Shown: positions 35,090-44,572, counted from the stretch's first letter. The stretch: 57,547 nucleotides of DNA from Candidatus Kuenenia stuttgartensis (GCA_943329845.2 CALQFM020000021.1:1-57547), one strand, 5' to 3'. The notes: generated by a model from the letters alone, not told the origin. Numbers and translations: made by a program.

Positions 35090-36121
35090 TTATTTGAGCT
35101 TGAACCAGCCGTCGCCCTTCAACAGGCGGGCACAGTCCTGGTCGAGCCAGCGCCGGGCCGCCGGATCATCGCGGAGATAGGCGTCCCAGAAGGCCAGAAC
35201 GATGGAGCGCATCCACTGGTGGCAAAGCCTCTCTCGTGTCGAGGCATTGCCCTTGGCGAGGCGGGCGCCGCTGAGTGTGTGATGGTCTCCGCCCTTCAGC
35301 ATCAGGGCATACTGGCCCGGCGCGCCGCTGCGCCAGAACGGCACCAGCTTGTGCCGGGCCTGATGGCCGGTACCATAGGAGAAATCGCCTCGGGCCGTCA
35401 TATAGAGCACAGGCGTGGCCATGTCCGAATAGGTACCGTCCGGCAGATCATCGTCTAGCCCGACGCCGCTGTAGGCGATGACAGCCCTGACGCGCGGGTC
35501 CTTCCGGGACACGAGCTCTGGCGGCTGGCGAAGACCGGACAGTTCCAGCGCGGACAGCGCGCCGAAGGAATGGCCCGACATGCCGATGCGCGACAGGTCG
35601 AAGCGGTTTTGCCACGGGCCATCCGTATTCCACTCTGCGAGCGTGTCGATGAGGAACGACAGCTCGGCGGCGCGCCAGGCATAGTTGGCGGGATCGCGGT
35701 ACCGGCTGTTCACATAGGTCATCCTGTCTTGCGCGACGGCGAGGCTGACCGGCAGAACCATGGCGTCGCTGCCCGGATGACGAACATTGATGGTCGCGTA
35801 CCCGGCGGCGGCCAGCGCCTCGGCGACAAAGGCAGCATCGCCGGACGGGCTGGCGGGGCTCCAGTCGGGCGGCGCCGAGAAGATCGCGACCGGCAGCGGA
35901 CCATCTTCATCCGCCGGCATGCGGACGACACAATTGATGGCGAAGCCGGTCGCCGGATGGGTGATTCCGACGATTTGCGTCTCGATGCCACGCGGTGCAC
36001 GGGAGGTGTAAGGATCGGCGTCACGTGGACCCGCGCATTTGTCCAAGCGCCGGGACAATAACCAGAGCGTGCGCTCGATATAGTACCGCGCTCTCGATAA
36101 GGCACTGACGCGTGGTTTCAT
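35090..36121 (-). CDS. Alpha/beta hydrolase (PAF-acetylhydrolase/dienelactone hydrolase-like)
   Basis: 343-residue hydrolase. The nucleophile elbow is GMSGHSFGALSALEL, an aspartate region is present around MTARGDFSYG, and the histidine is in MLKGGDHHTLSGA. The overall pattern, including PLPVAIFSAPPDW and AAAGYATINVRHPGSD, matches predicted dienelactone hydrolases and platelet-activating-factor acetylhydrolase isoform II. No signal peptide is evident. It is divergent from the CoA transferase gene. Substrate unknown, likely an ester. Confidence 0.83.
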   Translation of the reverse strand: MKPRVSALSRARYYIERTLWLLSRRLDKCAGPRDADPYTSRAPRGIETQIVGITHPATGFAINCVVRMPADEDGPLPVAIFSAPPDWSPASPSGDAAFVAEALAAAGYATINVRHPGSDAMVLPVSLAVAQDRMTYVNSRYRDPANYAWRAAELSFLIDTLAEWNTDGPWQNRFDLSRIGMSGHSFGALSALELSGLRQPPELVSRKDPRVRAVIAYSGVGLDDDLPDGTYSDMATPVLYMTARGDFSYGTGHQARHKLVPFWRSGAPGQYALMLKGGDHHTLSGARLAKGNASTRERLCHQWMRSIVLAFWDAYLRDDPAARRWLDQDCARLLKGDGWFKLK

Positions 36122-36264
36122 GAATTCCGCGGGCCCAGCGATTCGTCCCGCACAAGCCTAGGGCGCGGAAAGGCGACCGTCTATTTGCGCGGATTCGCGC
36201 TGGCACAAGCGCGGCGGCTTCTTGCATAGTGCGGCGAAGAAAATTCCGAGATGGGGAGAGCGAC

Positions 36265-37467
36265 ATGCCGGGAGTGCTGGACGGCGTCAGGGTGCTGGAT
36301 TTCGGCCGCTATATAGCCGGGCCGTACTGCGCCACCTTGCTGGGCTATCTGGGCGCCGAGGTGATCCGGGTCGAGAAGATCGACGGCGGCGAGGACCGCT
36401 ACGTCTATCCGCTGTTCTGGAACGAGGACGGCTCGGAGGGCGAAGGCAGCATCTTCATGCAGGTCGGCGTCAACAAGAAGTCGGTGACGCTCAATCCCGC
36501 CAAGCCGGAAGGCCGCGAGATCGTGAAGAAGCTGGTGCGGACCGCCGACGTGGTCGTCGCCAACCTGCCCATGCCGGCCATGAAGTCGTTGGGCCTGGAC
36601 TACGACTCCCTCGTCCAGATCAAGCCGGACATCATCCTGACCAGCATCTCGACCTTTGGCCCCACCGGACCCTACGCCAACCGCGGCGGCTTCGACGGCA
36701 TCGGCCAGGTGATGTCGGGCGCGGCGTGGTTTACCGGCACCATCGGCAACCCGGTGAAGTCGAACGCGCCCTGGGTGGATTTCGGCACGGCGCTGTCGAG
36801 CGCCTTCGGGACGCTGGCGGCGATCATGCACCACAAGGCGACCGGCGAAGGCCAGGAAGTCGGCGGCGCGCTGCTGCGTACCGGCATGACCCTGATGAAC
36901 GGCCTGCTGATGGAGCAGGCGGTGCTGAACATCAACCGCACGCCCAGCGCCAACCGGGTGCAGACCTCGGCGCCGTCGGACATCTTCAAGACGAAGGACG
37001 GCCACATCCTCACCCACACCGTCGGCGACGCCCTGTTCGCCCGCTGGGCGCGGATGATGGGCGAGGAAGAGAAATGGGTGAACGACCCGCGCTTACAGTC
37101 CGACCAGACCCGCGGCGACCACGGCACGGTGATCGGCGCGCGCATGGCCCAGTGGTGCGCCGAACGGACCACCGACGAAGCCATCGCCCTGTGCGAGGAA
37201 TTCGGCGTACCGGCCGGCCCGGTGCTGACGCCGACGCAGGCACTGGCCGACCCGCAGGTGCAGGCCATGGGCGACCTCTATCCCATGCAGGTGCGCGGCG
37301 CCGACGTGACCGCGCCGGTCGCCGGCCCGCCGTTCCACCTGTCGAGGACGCCGGGACTGATGGCCGAAAGCGCACCGTCGCTGGGCCAGCACACCGACGA
37401 GATCATGCACGAACTGGGTTACGCCGATGCCGAGATCGCCGACCTGCGGGCCAGGCGGATCATCTAG
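36265..37467 (+). CDS. CaiB/BaiF-family CoA transferase (class III)
   Basis: 400-residue family III CoA transferase moving CoA between carboxylic acids. The N-terminus GVLDGVRVLDFGRYIAGPYC and LGAEVIRVEKIDGGED are typical, as is NPAKPEGREIVKKLV. The active-site aspartate is likely in APWVDFGTALSSAFG. ATG 36265 is preceded by GGGGAGAG; an upstream in-frame start would add an unconserved leader. A following VOC-type gene lies 58 bases away on the same strand. Confidence 0.94.
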   Translation: MPGVLDGVRVLDFGRYIAGPYCATLLGYLGAEVIRVEKIDGGEDRYVYPLFWNEDGSEGEGSIFMQVGVNKKSVTLNPAKPEGREIVKKLVRTADVVVANLPMPAMKSLGLDYDSLVQIKPDIILTSISTFGPTGPYANRGGFDGIGQVMSGAAWFTGTIGNPVKSNAPWVDFGTALSSAFGTLAAIMHHKATGEGQEVGGALLRTGMTLMNGLLMEQAVLNINRTPSANRVQTSAPSDIFKTKDGHILTHTVGDALFARWARMMGEEEKWVNDPRLQSDQTRGDHGTVIGARMAQWCAERTTDEAIALCEEFGVPAGPVLTPTQALADPQVQAMGDLYPMQVRGADVTAPVAGPPFHLSRTPGLMAESAPSLGQHTDEIMHELGYADAEIADLRARRII

Positions 37468-37525
37468 CTATGGCGCGGCCCCGTCCAGGGGCTAGAATGG
37501 CGCGGAGGCAAGGGGAGAAGGCATC

Positions 37526-37894
37526 ATGAACGTTCAGCTGCTCGACCACGTGACGCTCAACACGCGGCATCTCGACGACTGCATCCGGTTCTACAGCGAG
37601 GTGCTCGGCATGGAGAACGGCCCACGGCCCGACTTCGGCTTTCCCGGCGCCTGGATGTACCTGGAAGGCCGGCCGGTGGTGCACATCATGGCGATGGACA
37701 ATGCGCGCGGCGGCACCAGCGGGCCCATCGACCATATCGCCTTCCGCTGCAAGGGCTTCGACGAGGTCAAGGCGCGGCTGCTCGAGGCCGGCTACACGCC
37801 CGGCCAGAACATCGTCGCCGACTTCAAGATCAAGCAGCTCTACATCGACGACCCGGACGGCGTGAAGATCGAACTGAACTTCGTCGGGGAATAG
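37526..37894 (+). CDS. Glyoxalase/VOC-family protein
   Basis: 122-residue vicinal-oxygen-chelate protein of two beta-alpha-beta-beta-beta units. Metal ligands are probably H8 in LLDHVTLNT, the histidine of PIDHIAFRCKG and the glutamate of VKIELNFVGE. The pattern FYSEVLGMENGPRP and DPDGVKIELNF resembles glyoxalase I, methylmalonyl-CoA epimerase-like and fosfomycin-resistance enzymes; the exact reaction cannot be assigned. GGGGAGAAGG upstream supports the ATG. Confidence 0.87.
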   Translation: MNVQLLDHVTLNTRHLDDCIRFYSEVLGMENGPRPDFGFPGAWMYLEGRPVVHIMAMDNARGGTSGPIDHIAFRCKGFDEVKARLLEAGYTPGQNIVADFKIKQLYIDDPDGVKIELNFVGE

Positions 37895-37910
37895 GCTCGC
37901 CCTCCTCTCG

Positions 37911-38080
37911 TTGTCACCCCGGACTTGTTCCGGGGTCCGTGGTGACGCGTGACGGTCGTCTTGAGGTTTCCCAAACCCATGCGCGTTTGTGCGAGCAACG
38001 CGAAGTCACGCAGGGTGGAGGCCTATGGCGGTGGTATACACGCCCTTAGACAGCCCCCGGAATAAATCCGGGGTGACAAC
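37911..38080. repeat. TTGTCACCCCGGA...CCGGGGTGACAAC inverted repeat
   Basis: Arm 1 (37911-37938, TTGTCACCCCGGACTTGTTC...) and arm 2 (38055-38080) are imperfect complements, and each has an internal CCCCGG/CCGGGG palindrome. They bracket about 115 non-coding bases that include a further inverted pair (GTGACGCGTGACG and GCGAAGTCACGC). This is the 303-base gap between the VOC gene and Rieske oxygenase 2, which holds no gene. A perfect copy is at 44573. Confidence 0.82.
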
Positions 38081-38197
38081 GAAAAGGGAACGGCAGCCCC
38101 AATAAACCAACAAAAATGTTTGTTTCGGCTGGAGACCGGCCCATCCTCATGCTACGCCTCGCGCCGCAAGCCTGAGCGCACCCACGGAAGGCAATCC

Positions 38198-39460
38198 ATG
38201 TCGAACATGCAACTGGACCTCGACGCGATCGAGGCGCTGAACCGGCGGCTGATCCGGGCCATGGACTATGAGAAGGGCCGCGGCGGCCCGCCCGACGGCT
38301 TCCCCGCCTTGCCCGAGATTCCCGGCGGCCGCTACACCGATCCGGCGTTCCTCGAGGCCGAATGGCAGGCGCTGTGGAAGCGCAGCTGGCTCTATGCCTG
38401 CCACGCCGACGAGCTGGCCAGGCCCGGCGATTACATGCTGTGGAGGAACACCGGCTCGCCCATCCTGATCGTGCGCGGCGAGGACGGCGTGATCCGCGCC
38501 TTCTACAACACTTGCCGCCACCGCGGCGCGCCGGTGGTGATGGACGATGCCGGCAACGCGCGCGGGCTGGTCTGCTCCTATCACGGCTGGACCTACAATC
38601 TGCAGGGCGAGCTGCTGAACCTGCGTGACAGGCGCGACTTCGTCGACCTGGACATGTCCTGCCGTTCGCTGATCCCGGTGCGCTGCGAGCAGCTCGGCAA
38701 ATGGGTGTTCGTCAGCGAAGATCCAGAAATCGAATCTTTGCTGGACTATCTGGGCCCGCTGGTGCCCCAGCTGATGCAGTTCCAGCCCGACAGGATGCGC
38801 TTCGTCGAGAAGCACGGCTTCGACATCGCCTGCAACGTCAAGGTGATGATGGACGCCTTCCTCGAGACCTACCACGTCAAGTCGATCCACCAGCACACCG
38901 TCGACCGCTTCATCGACTCGCGTGGCACGGCGATCATGCTGTGGGACAACGGCCATTCGCTGATGTGCACGCCCAACCGCCGCGAAGGCTGGCGCGATCC
39001 GGGCACTGTAGGGCTCAGGCACATGGACACGGTGACCGACGTCCCGCGCATCCACAATCTGTCGTTCAACGTCTACCCGAACCTGGTGTCGCCGCCGCAC
39101 GCTTCCGGCGTGCCGATCCTGACCTTCTGGCCCACCGGGCCCAACACCATGCGCGTCGAATGCCACTGGTTCTCGCCCGAGTGGGGCGACGGGCCGATCC
39201 CCGATGTCTGGCACACCCGCATCGCCAATTTCGACAGGATCCTGTTCGAGGACACCCAGTTCGCGCCGTTCATCCAGCAATCCACGGAATCGCCGGGCTT
39301 CGAGGGCGTGCTGCTGAGCTACCAGGAGCGCCGCATCTATCACTGGCACGAGGAGCTGGACCGCCGCATCCGCGCCGCCGGCGTCGCCGTGCCCGAGGAA
39401 CTGATGATCGAGCCCATGATGGGCCCGTGGCGCGACGACGCGAAGCAGGCGGCGGAATAG
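38198..39460 (+). CDS. Rieske non-heme iron oxygenase, alpha subunit (2)
   Basis: 420-residue oxygenase. Rieske ligands are Cys106/His108 (NTCRHRGAPV) and Cys126/His129 (VCSYHGW); the mononuclear iron site is DAFLETYHVKSIHQH with H-x4-H. It differs clearly from oxygenases 1 and 3, which share extra N-terminal and C-terminal features. The ATG at 38198 begins MSNMQLDLDAIEALN after an AAGGCAA stretch. No reductase or beta chain is nearby. Substrate unknown. Confidence 0.93.
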   Translation: MSNMQLDLDAIEALNRRLIRAMDYEKGRGGPPDGFPALPEIPGGRYTDPAFLEAEWQALWKRSWLYACHADELARPGDYMLWRNTGSPILIVRGEDGVIRAFYNTCRHRGAPVVMDDAGNARGLVCSYHGWTYNLQGELLNLRDRRDFVDLDMSCRSLIPVRCEQLGKWVFVSEDPEIESLLDYLGPLVPQLMQFQPDRMRFVEKHGFDIACNVKVMMDAFLETYHVKSIHQHTVDRFIDSRGTAIMLWDNGHSLMCTPNRREGWRDPGTVGLRHMDTVTDVPRIHNLSFNVYPNLVSPPHASGVPILTFWPTGPNTMRVECHWFSPEWGDGPIPDVWHTRIANFDRILFEDTQFAPFIQQSTESPGFEGVLLSYQERRIYHWHEELDRRIRAAGVAVPEELMIEPMMGPWRDDAKQAAE

Positions 39461-39514
39461 GCTCCATCCCCGGATTGGAGGGTATTCAGGCGTTGATGCC
39501 GCTCACCCCATTAT

Positions 39515-39587
39515 CCGTGTCCCTGACCTTGTCGAAGGACCTGCACGAATAACGATGCAAGGCCCTTCGACAAGCTCAGGGACACGG
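39515..39587. repeat. CCGTGTCCCTGACCTTGTCGAAGG palindrome
   Basis: Arms 39515-39538 and 39564-39587 match at 23 of 24 positions as reverse complements, with a 25-base loop. It is a third, distinct palindrome family (CTTCGACAAGCTCAGGGACA), common in proteobacterial intergenic DNA. It lies between the convergent ends of Rieske oxygenase 2 and the amidohydrolase, and could form a transcript-end hairpin, though no T-tract follows. Confidence 0.9.
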
Positions 39588-39649
39588 TGAAGAGTGTGTC
39601 TTGCCCCGCGAAGGGTGCGGCGCAGGCATCCAGGTCGCCCTGGGAAGCC

Positions 39650-40864
39650 CTACTCGGCCGCCATCGCCGGCTGCGCCACCGGGAGTTGCCCGCTGACCAC
39701 CTCGCCGCCCTTGATCACGGTCACGATCCGCGCCGGGTCCAGCAGGACCCTGATGTCCACCGACGGGTCGCCGTCGACGATCACCATGTCGGCCAGCTTG
39801 CCGGGTTCGATGGTGCCCAGGTCCGGAATGCCGGTCATCTCGCCGCCATACTTGGTCGCCCAGCGGATCACGTCGACCGGGCTGATGCCGACCTGCTCCA
39901 CATAGCACACCAGCTCGCCCGAATAGGAACCGTGCGGCGCCATGTCGAAGAAGCCGAAATCGTCGCCGGGCACGAACTTCACGCCGCGCGCATTGGCGAC
40001 CGGCACCTTCGCCCGCATGTATTCGAAGTCGTCCTCGTCATAGTACTCGGAGCCGTCCCGCGTCTTGTCGTCCTTCGACAGCCAGGGCGTGTACATGCTG
40101 GGCAGCACGAACCGGTTGTTCGCGATCAGCGCGTCGATCACCTCGTCGTCCATCCAGTCCGCATGGTCGATGATGTCGACGCCGGCCTTGATGCACTTCA
40201 TCACCTGGGCGGTGCCGCAGACATGCGCCCGCGTGCGCGCGCCGCGCTCATGCGCCGCGTCCGAGGCCGCCTTCAGCTCCTCGTAGGTCATCTCGCGGCA
40301 GCTGCGCATGGCGTGGCCCTGCGCGGCGAAAACCTTGACGATCTTCGCGCCGCGCTCGATCTCGCTGATCGCCGCCGCCCGGAAATCGTCCGGGCCCCAG
40401 CATTTCAGCCACGGCACGCCCTCGGACGGCTCGTCCTCGGTGACCTTGGGCGACAGCGCCCGGCTCGACGGGATCAGCCGCGGCCCGGTGACCGCGCCGG
40501 AGTCGATCGCCTCGGCCAGCCGTCCGTCGACGTCGTGGAACGTGCCCGCGCCCACCAGGCTGGTGTAGCCGGCCCGCAGCGCCTTCTGCACGTTGGACAG
40601 CGCATAGAGCGCCAGCTGCGTCGGTGGCGCGGCCATCGGGATCTTGTCGCCGCCCATGCTGTAGGCGGCGTGGTAATGGCCGCTGACCATGCCGGGCATC
40701 AGCGTCATGCCGTGCAGGTCGACGACCGTGTCGCCGGCGCGCGGCGCCACGTTGCCGGCGGTCACCTCGGTGATGCGCTCGCCCTCGACGACGATGCTGG
40801 TGTTCCGGCGCGCGGGCTTGTCCCCGTCGAGCAGGTTGGCGTTGCGGAATACGATGCGGCTCAT
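39650..40864 (-). CDS. Amidohydrolase-family metal-dependent hydrolase
   Basis: 404-residue protein of the imidazolonepropionase/prolidase-like amidohydrolase branch. Metal ligands are visible as HYHAAYS (HxH), RAHVCGT (H), DIIDHADWM (H) and PGDDFGFFD (D), and the composite beta-sandwich begins RIVFRNANLLDG and ends PDLGTIEPGKLADMVIVDGDP. The lysine of the usual carboxylated bridging position may be in IVKVFAAQGH. Substrate unknown; many homologues cleave cyclic amides or peptides. It is on the opposite strand to its neighbours. Confidence 0.92.
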   Translation of the reverse strand: MSRIVFRNANLLDGDKPARRNTSIVVEGERITEVTAGNVAPRAGDTVVDLHGMTLMPGMVSGHYHAAYSMGGDKIPMAAPPTQLALYALSNVQKALRAGYTSLVGAGTFHDVDGRLAEAIDSGAVTGPRLIPSSRALSPKVTEDEPSEGVPWLKCWGPDDFRAAAISEIERGAKIVKVFAAQGHAMRSCREMTYEELKAASDAAHERGARTRAHVCGTAQVMKCIKAGVDIIDHADWMDDEVIDALIANNRFVLPSMYTPWLSKDDKTRDGSEYYDEDDFEYMRAKVPVANARGVKFVPGDDFGFFDMAPHGSYSGELVCYVEQVGISPVDVIRWATKYGGEMTGIPDLGTIEPGKLADMVIVDGDPSVDIRVLLDPARIVTVIKGGEVVSGQLPVAQPAMAAE

Positions 40865-41068
40865 GGCGCGCCCCTTCTCCCCGTTGATCTGAGGCCGTTT
40901 CTCGCCCCGATGCTAGAATTGTTCGGACGCACATTCAACCGTGCAGGTTTGGCAACCGTGCAGGCTCGGTCATGCGGCCGATCTGCAGTCTTACCGTGCC
41001 GTCGCGAACCCGCTACAGTGTCTGCTGTCCGGCTGTGGGGGCCGGGCGCGCTCAAACGGGGAAATCAG

Positions 41069-41605
41069 ATGAAGAACTTGACCTGGCTCGCGGTGTTTCT
41101 GGCGCTTGCCACGCCGGCCCTGGCCGCCGATGCGCCGTCGAAGGGCGGCGCGGGTGCGCCCGCCAATGCCCAGCAGGATGCGCGCATCCAGCTCGCCACC
41201 GATCTGTTCAAGGCCTGGAGCAGCGGCAATGCCGACGCGCCGGGCGCCTACCTGTCCCAGGATGCGGTGCTCGAGGATATCGTCGGCGGCAAGTTTCAGG
41301 GCTGGCCGGCGATCCGCAAGTTCTTCGCCGACGGCATCGCCAAGTGGCCCGACCTGAAGCTGGTGCCCGTGTCGTTCTGGGTGAGCGACGATGGCGTGGC
41401 CCTGACCTGGACCATGACCGCGACCCAGGTCGGACCGGAGTTCGGTCCCGCCGCGGTCGGCAAGGTCTGGTCCTCGCCCGGCATGAGCTACCTGGTCATC
41501 CGCAACGGCAAGGTGGTGAAGGAAGTCGACTATCACGACCGCTTCAACGTGCCGCTGTCGCTCGGCGTCGATCCGGGCAAGGCCGGCGCCAAGCTGGTCG
41601 ACTGA
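41069..41605 (+). CDS. Secreted SnoaL/NTF2-like protein
   Basis: 178 residues with a cleavable signal peptide (MKNLTWLAVFLALATPALAA, cut near AADAP). The mature part has LATDLFKAWSSGNADAPGA, WPAIRKFFADGIAKWP and SYLVIRNGKVVKEVDYHD, the SnoaL-like fold. It is exported, unlike the other SnoaL proteins of this window. It begins the plus-strand run with the EthD and PQQ genes, spaced 26 and 44 bases, suggesting one periplasmic oxidation unit. Exact function unknown. Confidence 0.85.
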   Translation: MKNLTWLAVFLALATPALAADAPSKGGAGAPANAQQDARIQLATDLFKAWSSGNADAPGAYLSQDAVLEDIVGGKFQGWPAIRKFFADGIAKWPDLKLVPVSFWVSDDGVALTWTMTATQVGPEFGPAAVGKVWSSPGMSYLVIRNGKVVKEVDYHDRFNVPLSLGVDPGKAGAKLVD

Positions 41606-41631
41606 GTGCCATTGCGGGAAAGGAGCCCATC

Positions 41632-41997
41632 ATGTTCAAGACCGTCTGTCTGTTGAAGCGCCGGCAGGGAATGTCCTTCGACGATTTCATCGCCTACTAC
41701 GAAACCTATCACCGCAAGATCGGCGAGAAGGTGCTTCCCACCGCCCGCCGCTACATGCGCCGGTATCTGCGGCCGGTTCCCAATCCGCTTACGGGCGAGG
41801 TGGAGGAACTCGAATACGACGTGCTGACGGAGATATGGTTCGACACCCGCGAAGCCTACGAGGCCGGGATGCGGGCGCTCGCCGTTCCCGAGACCGCCGC
41901 CGAGATCGCCGAGGACGAGGAAAAGCTCTTCGACCGCAGCAGGAACCGCTTCTGCACCATCGAGGAACACGAATCGCAATTGGCGTCGGCCGCCTGA
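41632..41997 (+). CDS. EthD-domain protein
   Basis: 121-residue dimeric alpha-beta-barrel protein. The EthD start KTVCLLKRRQGMSFDDFIAY and the following ETYHRKIGEKV match the family found beside cytochrome P450 and other oxidation genes. The conserved histidine in YETYHRK is present. EthD of the ethyl tert-butyl ether pathway is needed but its role is unknown; others are monooxygenase- or cyclase-like. AAGGAG upstream supports ATG 41632. Confidence 0.87.
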   Translation: MFKTVCLLKRRQGMSFDDFIAYYETYHRKIGEKVLPTARRYMRRYLRPVPNPLTGEVEELEYDVLTEIWFDTREAYEAGMRALAVPETAAEIAEDEEKLFDRSRNRFCTIEEHESQLASAA

Positions 41998-42041
41998 TCG
42001 CGGCGCGCCCTTCGCGGGGACAGGTTGGGGAACCGGGGGAA

Positions 42042-43967
42042 ATGATGAGAAACGCACGGGGTTTTCTGTCTCAACTGGCGCTGGGGCTGCTGCTGACCGC
42101 GGCCTCCTGGCAACTGCATCCCGCGGCCGCGGCGGAAGCGCCCGAGGCCTGGGTTCCCTCGACCGCGTGGGACAACAAGGATGCGGCCAGCGCCGGCCGC
42201 GCCGGCGAGGTCTACACCCAGGTCTGCGCCGCCTGCCATGACAAGGGGCTGAACCGGGCGCCGCAGCGCTCCATGCTGGCGCTGATGCCGGCCGAGTCGA
42301 TCAACCGCGCCCTGACCGAAGGCATCATGAAGCCCATGGCCGATGCCGCCGAGCTGTCCGCCGACGACAGGATGGCCGTGTCCCGGTTCATCTCCAAGAC
42401 CAAGCTGCTGGGCGAAGGCCCCGGCTCGGCGCCGCTGATGTGCGCGGCGGGCGTGTCGCCCTTCGACGTGGGCGAGCCGCCCGTGCTCTCCGGCTGGGGC
42501 CTCGCGCCGGGCAGTTCGCACCGGATCGACACCGCCGTGGCCGGCATCGACCGGCACAATGTGGGCACGCTGAAGCTGAAATGGGCGCTCGCCTATCCGG
42601 CGGCGGTCCGCGCCCGCTCCCAGCCGGCGCTCGCGGCGGGCGCCATCTTCGTCGGCAGCAATGACGGGTCCGTCCTCGCCCTCGACCGGGCCACCGGCTG
42701 CGCGCGCTGGAGCTTCCATGCCAGCGCCGAGGTGCGCACCGCCATCGTCCTGTCCGGCTGGAAGGCCGGCGACACGGCGGCAGACCCGCTGGCCTATTTC
42801 GCCGACCTGGTCGGCAACGTCTATGCGGTCAAGGCCCGGACTGGCGAGCTGGTCTGGAAGGTGCGGCCCAACAACCATCCCAACGCCACCATCACCGGCG
42901 CGCCGGTGCTGCATGGCGGCCGGCTCTACATCTCGGGGTCGTCGCTGGAGAAGATCCGCATCGAGGCGACCTATGAATGCTGCCGGTTCCGGGGCTCGGT
43001 GACCGCGCTCGACGCGGCGACCGGCAAGGAAATCTGGAAGACCTACACCGTCGACAAGCCCACCCTGCAGGGCGTCAACAAGGCGGGCGCCGAGATGTAC
43101 GGGCCGTCGGGCGCGTCGGTCTGGAATGCGGCGTCCATCGACGAGAAGCGCAACCGCCTCTATGTCGGCACCGGCAACAACTATTCGTCGCCGCCATCGG
43201 CCATGAGCGATTCCGTCATCGCCATGGACCTCGACACCGGCGCCATCGCCTGGCACTATCAGGCGACCGCGCAGGACGCCTGGAACGTGGCGTGCAACCA
43301 GCCGGATTCGACCCTCTGCCCGAAGGAGAACGGGCCGGACGTGGATTTCGGCGCCGGCACCATCTATGCCACCGCCAGCGACGGCAAGGACTACGTGCTC
43401 GCCGGGCAGAAGGCCGGCACCGTCTACGGCATCGACCCGGATACCGGCAAGCCGCGCTGGACCACCCAGATCGGCCGCGGCGGCATTGTCGGCGGCGTGC
43501 ATTTCGGCATGGCCCTGTCGGGCGACAGGCTGTTCGTGCCCATCGCCGACGCCCCCGACGCCAAGGAGAAGGAATACAAGCGGCCGCCCAATCCCGGCAT
43601 GTACGCCGTCGACATCAGGACCGGCAAGCTGGAGTGGGAAGCGCCCTCGGCCAATGTCTGCCCTGCGGGCCGCGAGTTCTGCTATCCGGGCTATTCGGGC
43701 GCGATCACCGCCACCCCTGAGCTGGTGCTTGCCGGCTCCCATGACGGCCACCTGCGCATCTACGACGCGGCGAACGGCAAGGTGCTGTGGGACTTCGACA
43801 CCGTCCGCGACTTCCCGGCCGTCAATGGCGGCGTCGCCCATGGCGGCTCCATGAGCGGCGGCAGCGCGCCCATTGCCTACAAGGGGTTGCTGATCACCAA
43901 TTCAGGCTATGGCTTTGCCCGCAAGATGCCGGGCAATGCCCTGCTGGTGTTCGAGACCGGGAAATAG
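42042..43967 (+). CDS. PQQ-dependent dehydrogenase with cytochrome c domain (polyvinyl-alcohol-dehydrogenase-like)
   Basis: 641 residues. A signal peptide (GLLLTAASWQLHPAAAAEAP) leads to a cytochrome c domain with CAACH at 62-66 and a likely axial Met in IMKPMADAAEL. It is followed by a PQQ beta-propeller from about residue 150, with repeats such as GSVLALDRATG, GNVYAVKARTG and GSVTALDAATG. A vicinal cysteine pair (YECCRF, 313-314) recalls the disulfide of PQQ alcohol dehydrogenases. The order haem-then-propeller fits polyvinyl alcohol dehydrogenases rather than type II ADHs, whose haem is C-terminal. The substrate is unproven; an alcohol in the periplasm is inferred. Confidence 0.9.
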   Translation: MMRNARGFLSQLALGLLLTAASWQLHPAAAAEAPEAWVPSTAWDNKDAASAGRAGEVYTQVCAACHDKGLNRAPQRSMLALMPAESINRALTEGIMKPMADAAELSADDRMAVSRFISKTKLLGEGPGSAPLMCAAGVSPFDVGEPPVLSGWGLAPGSSHRIDTAVAGIDRHNVGTLKLKWALAYPAAVRARSQPALAAGAIFVGSNDGSVLALDRATGCARWSFHASAEVRTAIVLSGWKAGDTAADPLAYFADLVGNVYAVKARTGELVWKVRPNNHPNATITGAPVLHGGRLYISGSSLEKIRIEATYECCRFRGSVTALDAATGKEIWKTYTVDKPTLQGVNKAGAEMYGPSGASVWNAASIDEKRNRLYVGTGNNYSSPPSAMSDSVIAMDLDTGAIAWHYQATAQDAWNVACNQPDSTLCPKENGPDVDFGAGTIYATASDGKDYVLAGQKAGTVYGIDPDTGKPRWTTQIGRGGIVGGVHFGMALSGDRLFVPIADAPDAKEKEYKRPPNPGMYAVDIRTGKLEWEAPSANVCPAGREFCYPGYSGAITATPELVLAGSHDGHLRIYDAANGKVLWDFDTVRDFPAVNGGVAHGGSMSGGSAPIAYKGLLITNSGYGFARKMPGNALLVFETGK

Positions 43968-44016
43968 CCGCCGAGGGTCCGATGACCCCGGCGGCCGCCC
44001 CGAATTCGGCTGTGGC

Positions 44017-44445
44017 TTAGCTGTAGTCGAACTTCTGGCCGCTCAGGTCCACCGGGCCCTGGTACAGGCGCGAATAGCGGCGCGACTTGAACTTCCACTC
44101 GCCGTCCTCGCGCACGACCTCGTCGTTGTAGCAGCCATAGACGCGGAACGAGGTGCCGTCATTGGTGCCGAGGATTTCGGTGACATAGGACCGGCAGGTG
44201 CCCTTGTCGCCGTCCACATTGACGATGGCCGGCTGCACCAGGAACACCGCGAACGGGAAGCCGGCCATGGCCCCTTCCCACACCTTGCGGATCTCGTCGC
44301 GGCCGCGCACCGGCTCCTCGCGCAGGTACCACTCGCCGTCCTTCGCCCAGGTGGCCGCCCAGTCGTCGCCATTGTGGCGCATCACCGCGTCGGCATAGCG
44401 CTGGGGCAGCATCTGGATCTTCAGGATGTCCTCGGCAACGCTCAT
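44017..44445 (-). CDS. SnoaL/NTF2-fold protein
   Basis: 142-residue protein. The conserved elements are MLPQRYADAVMRHNGDDWAATWAKD, RGRDEIRKVWEGAM, and GEWKFKSRRYSRLYQGP, typical of SnoaL_4-like proteins encoded beside Rieske oxygenases in aromatic degradation operons. The W-x-D at the helix end marks the pocket. No signal peptide. It is convergent with the PQQ gene and divergent from the next SnoaL gene at 44784. Confidence 0.84.
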   Translation of the reverse strand: MSVAEDILKIQMLPQRYADAVMRHNGDDWAATWAKDGEWYLREEPVRGRDEIRKVWEGAMAGFPFAVFLVQPAIVNVDGDKGTCRSYVTEILGTNDGTSFRVYGCYNDEVVREDGEWKFKSRRYSRLYQGPVDLSGQKFDYS

Positions 44446-44572
44446 CGTCGTCTCCCCTTCATGGATGAATGTTTTCGGGCGAGGACGTTAGCGCAGCGCG
44501 CGCACCGGCGCCAGCCTTCAGCATCGCCAGTCGCGTATGGGGCAGTCTCGCCCGCTGCTTTCTCTCTGTCTT

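Noticed and set aside
39515-39587. Rho-independent terminators at the palindromes.
   Set aside because: The hairpins are long and GC-rich, but none is followed by a T-tract, so at most they could be weak or Rho-linked 3' structures.
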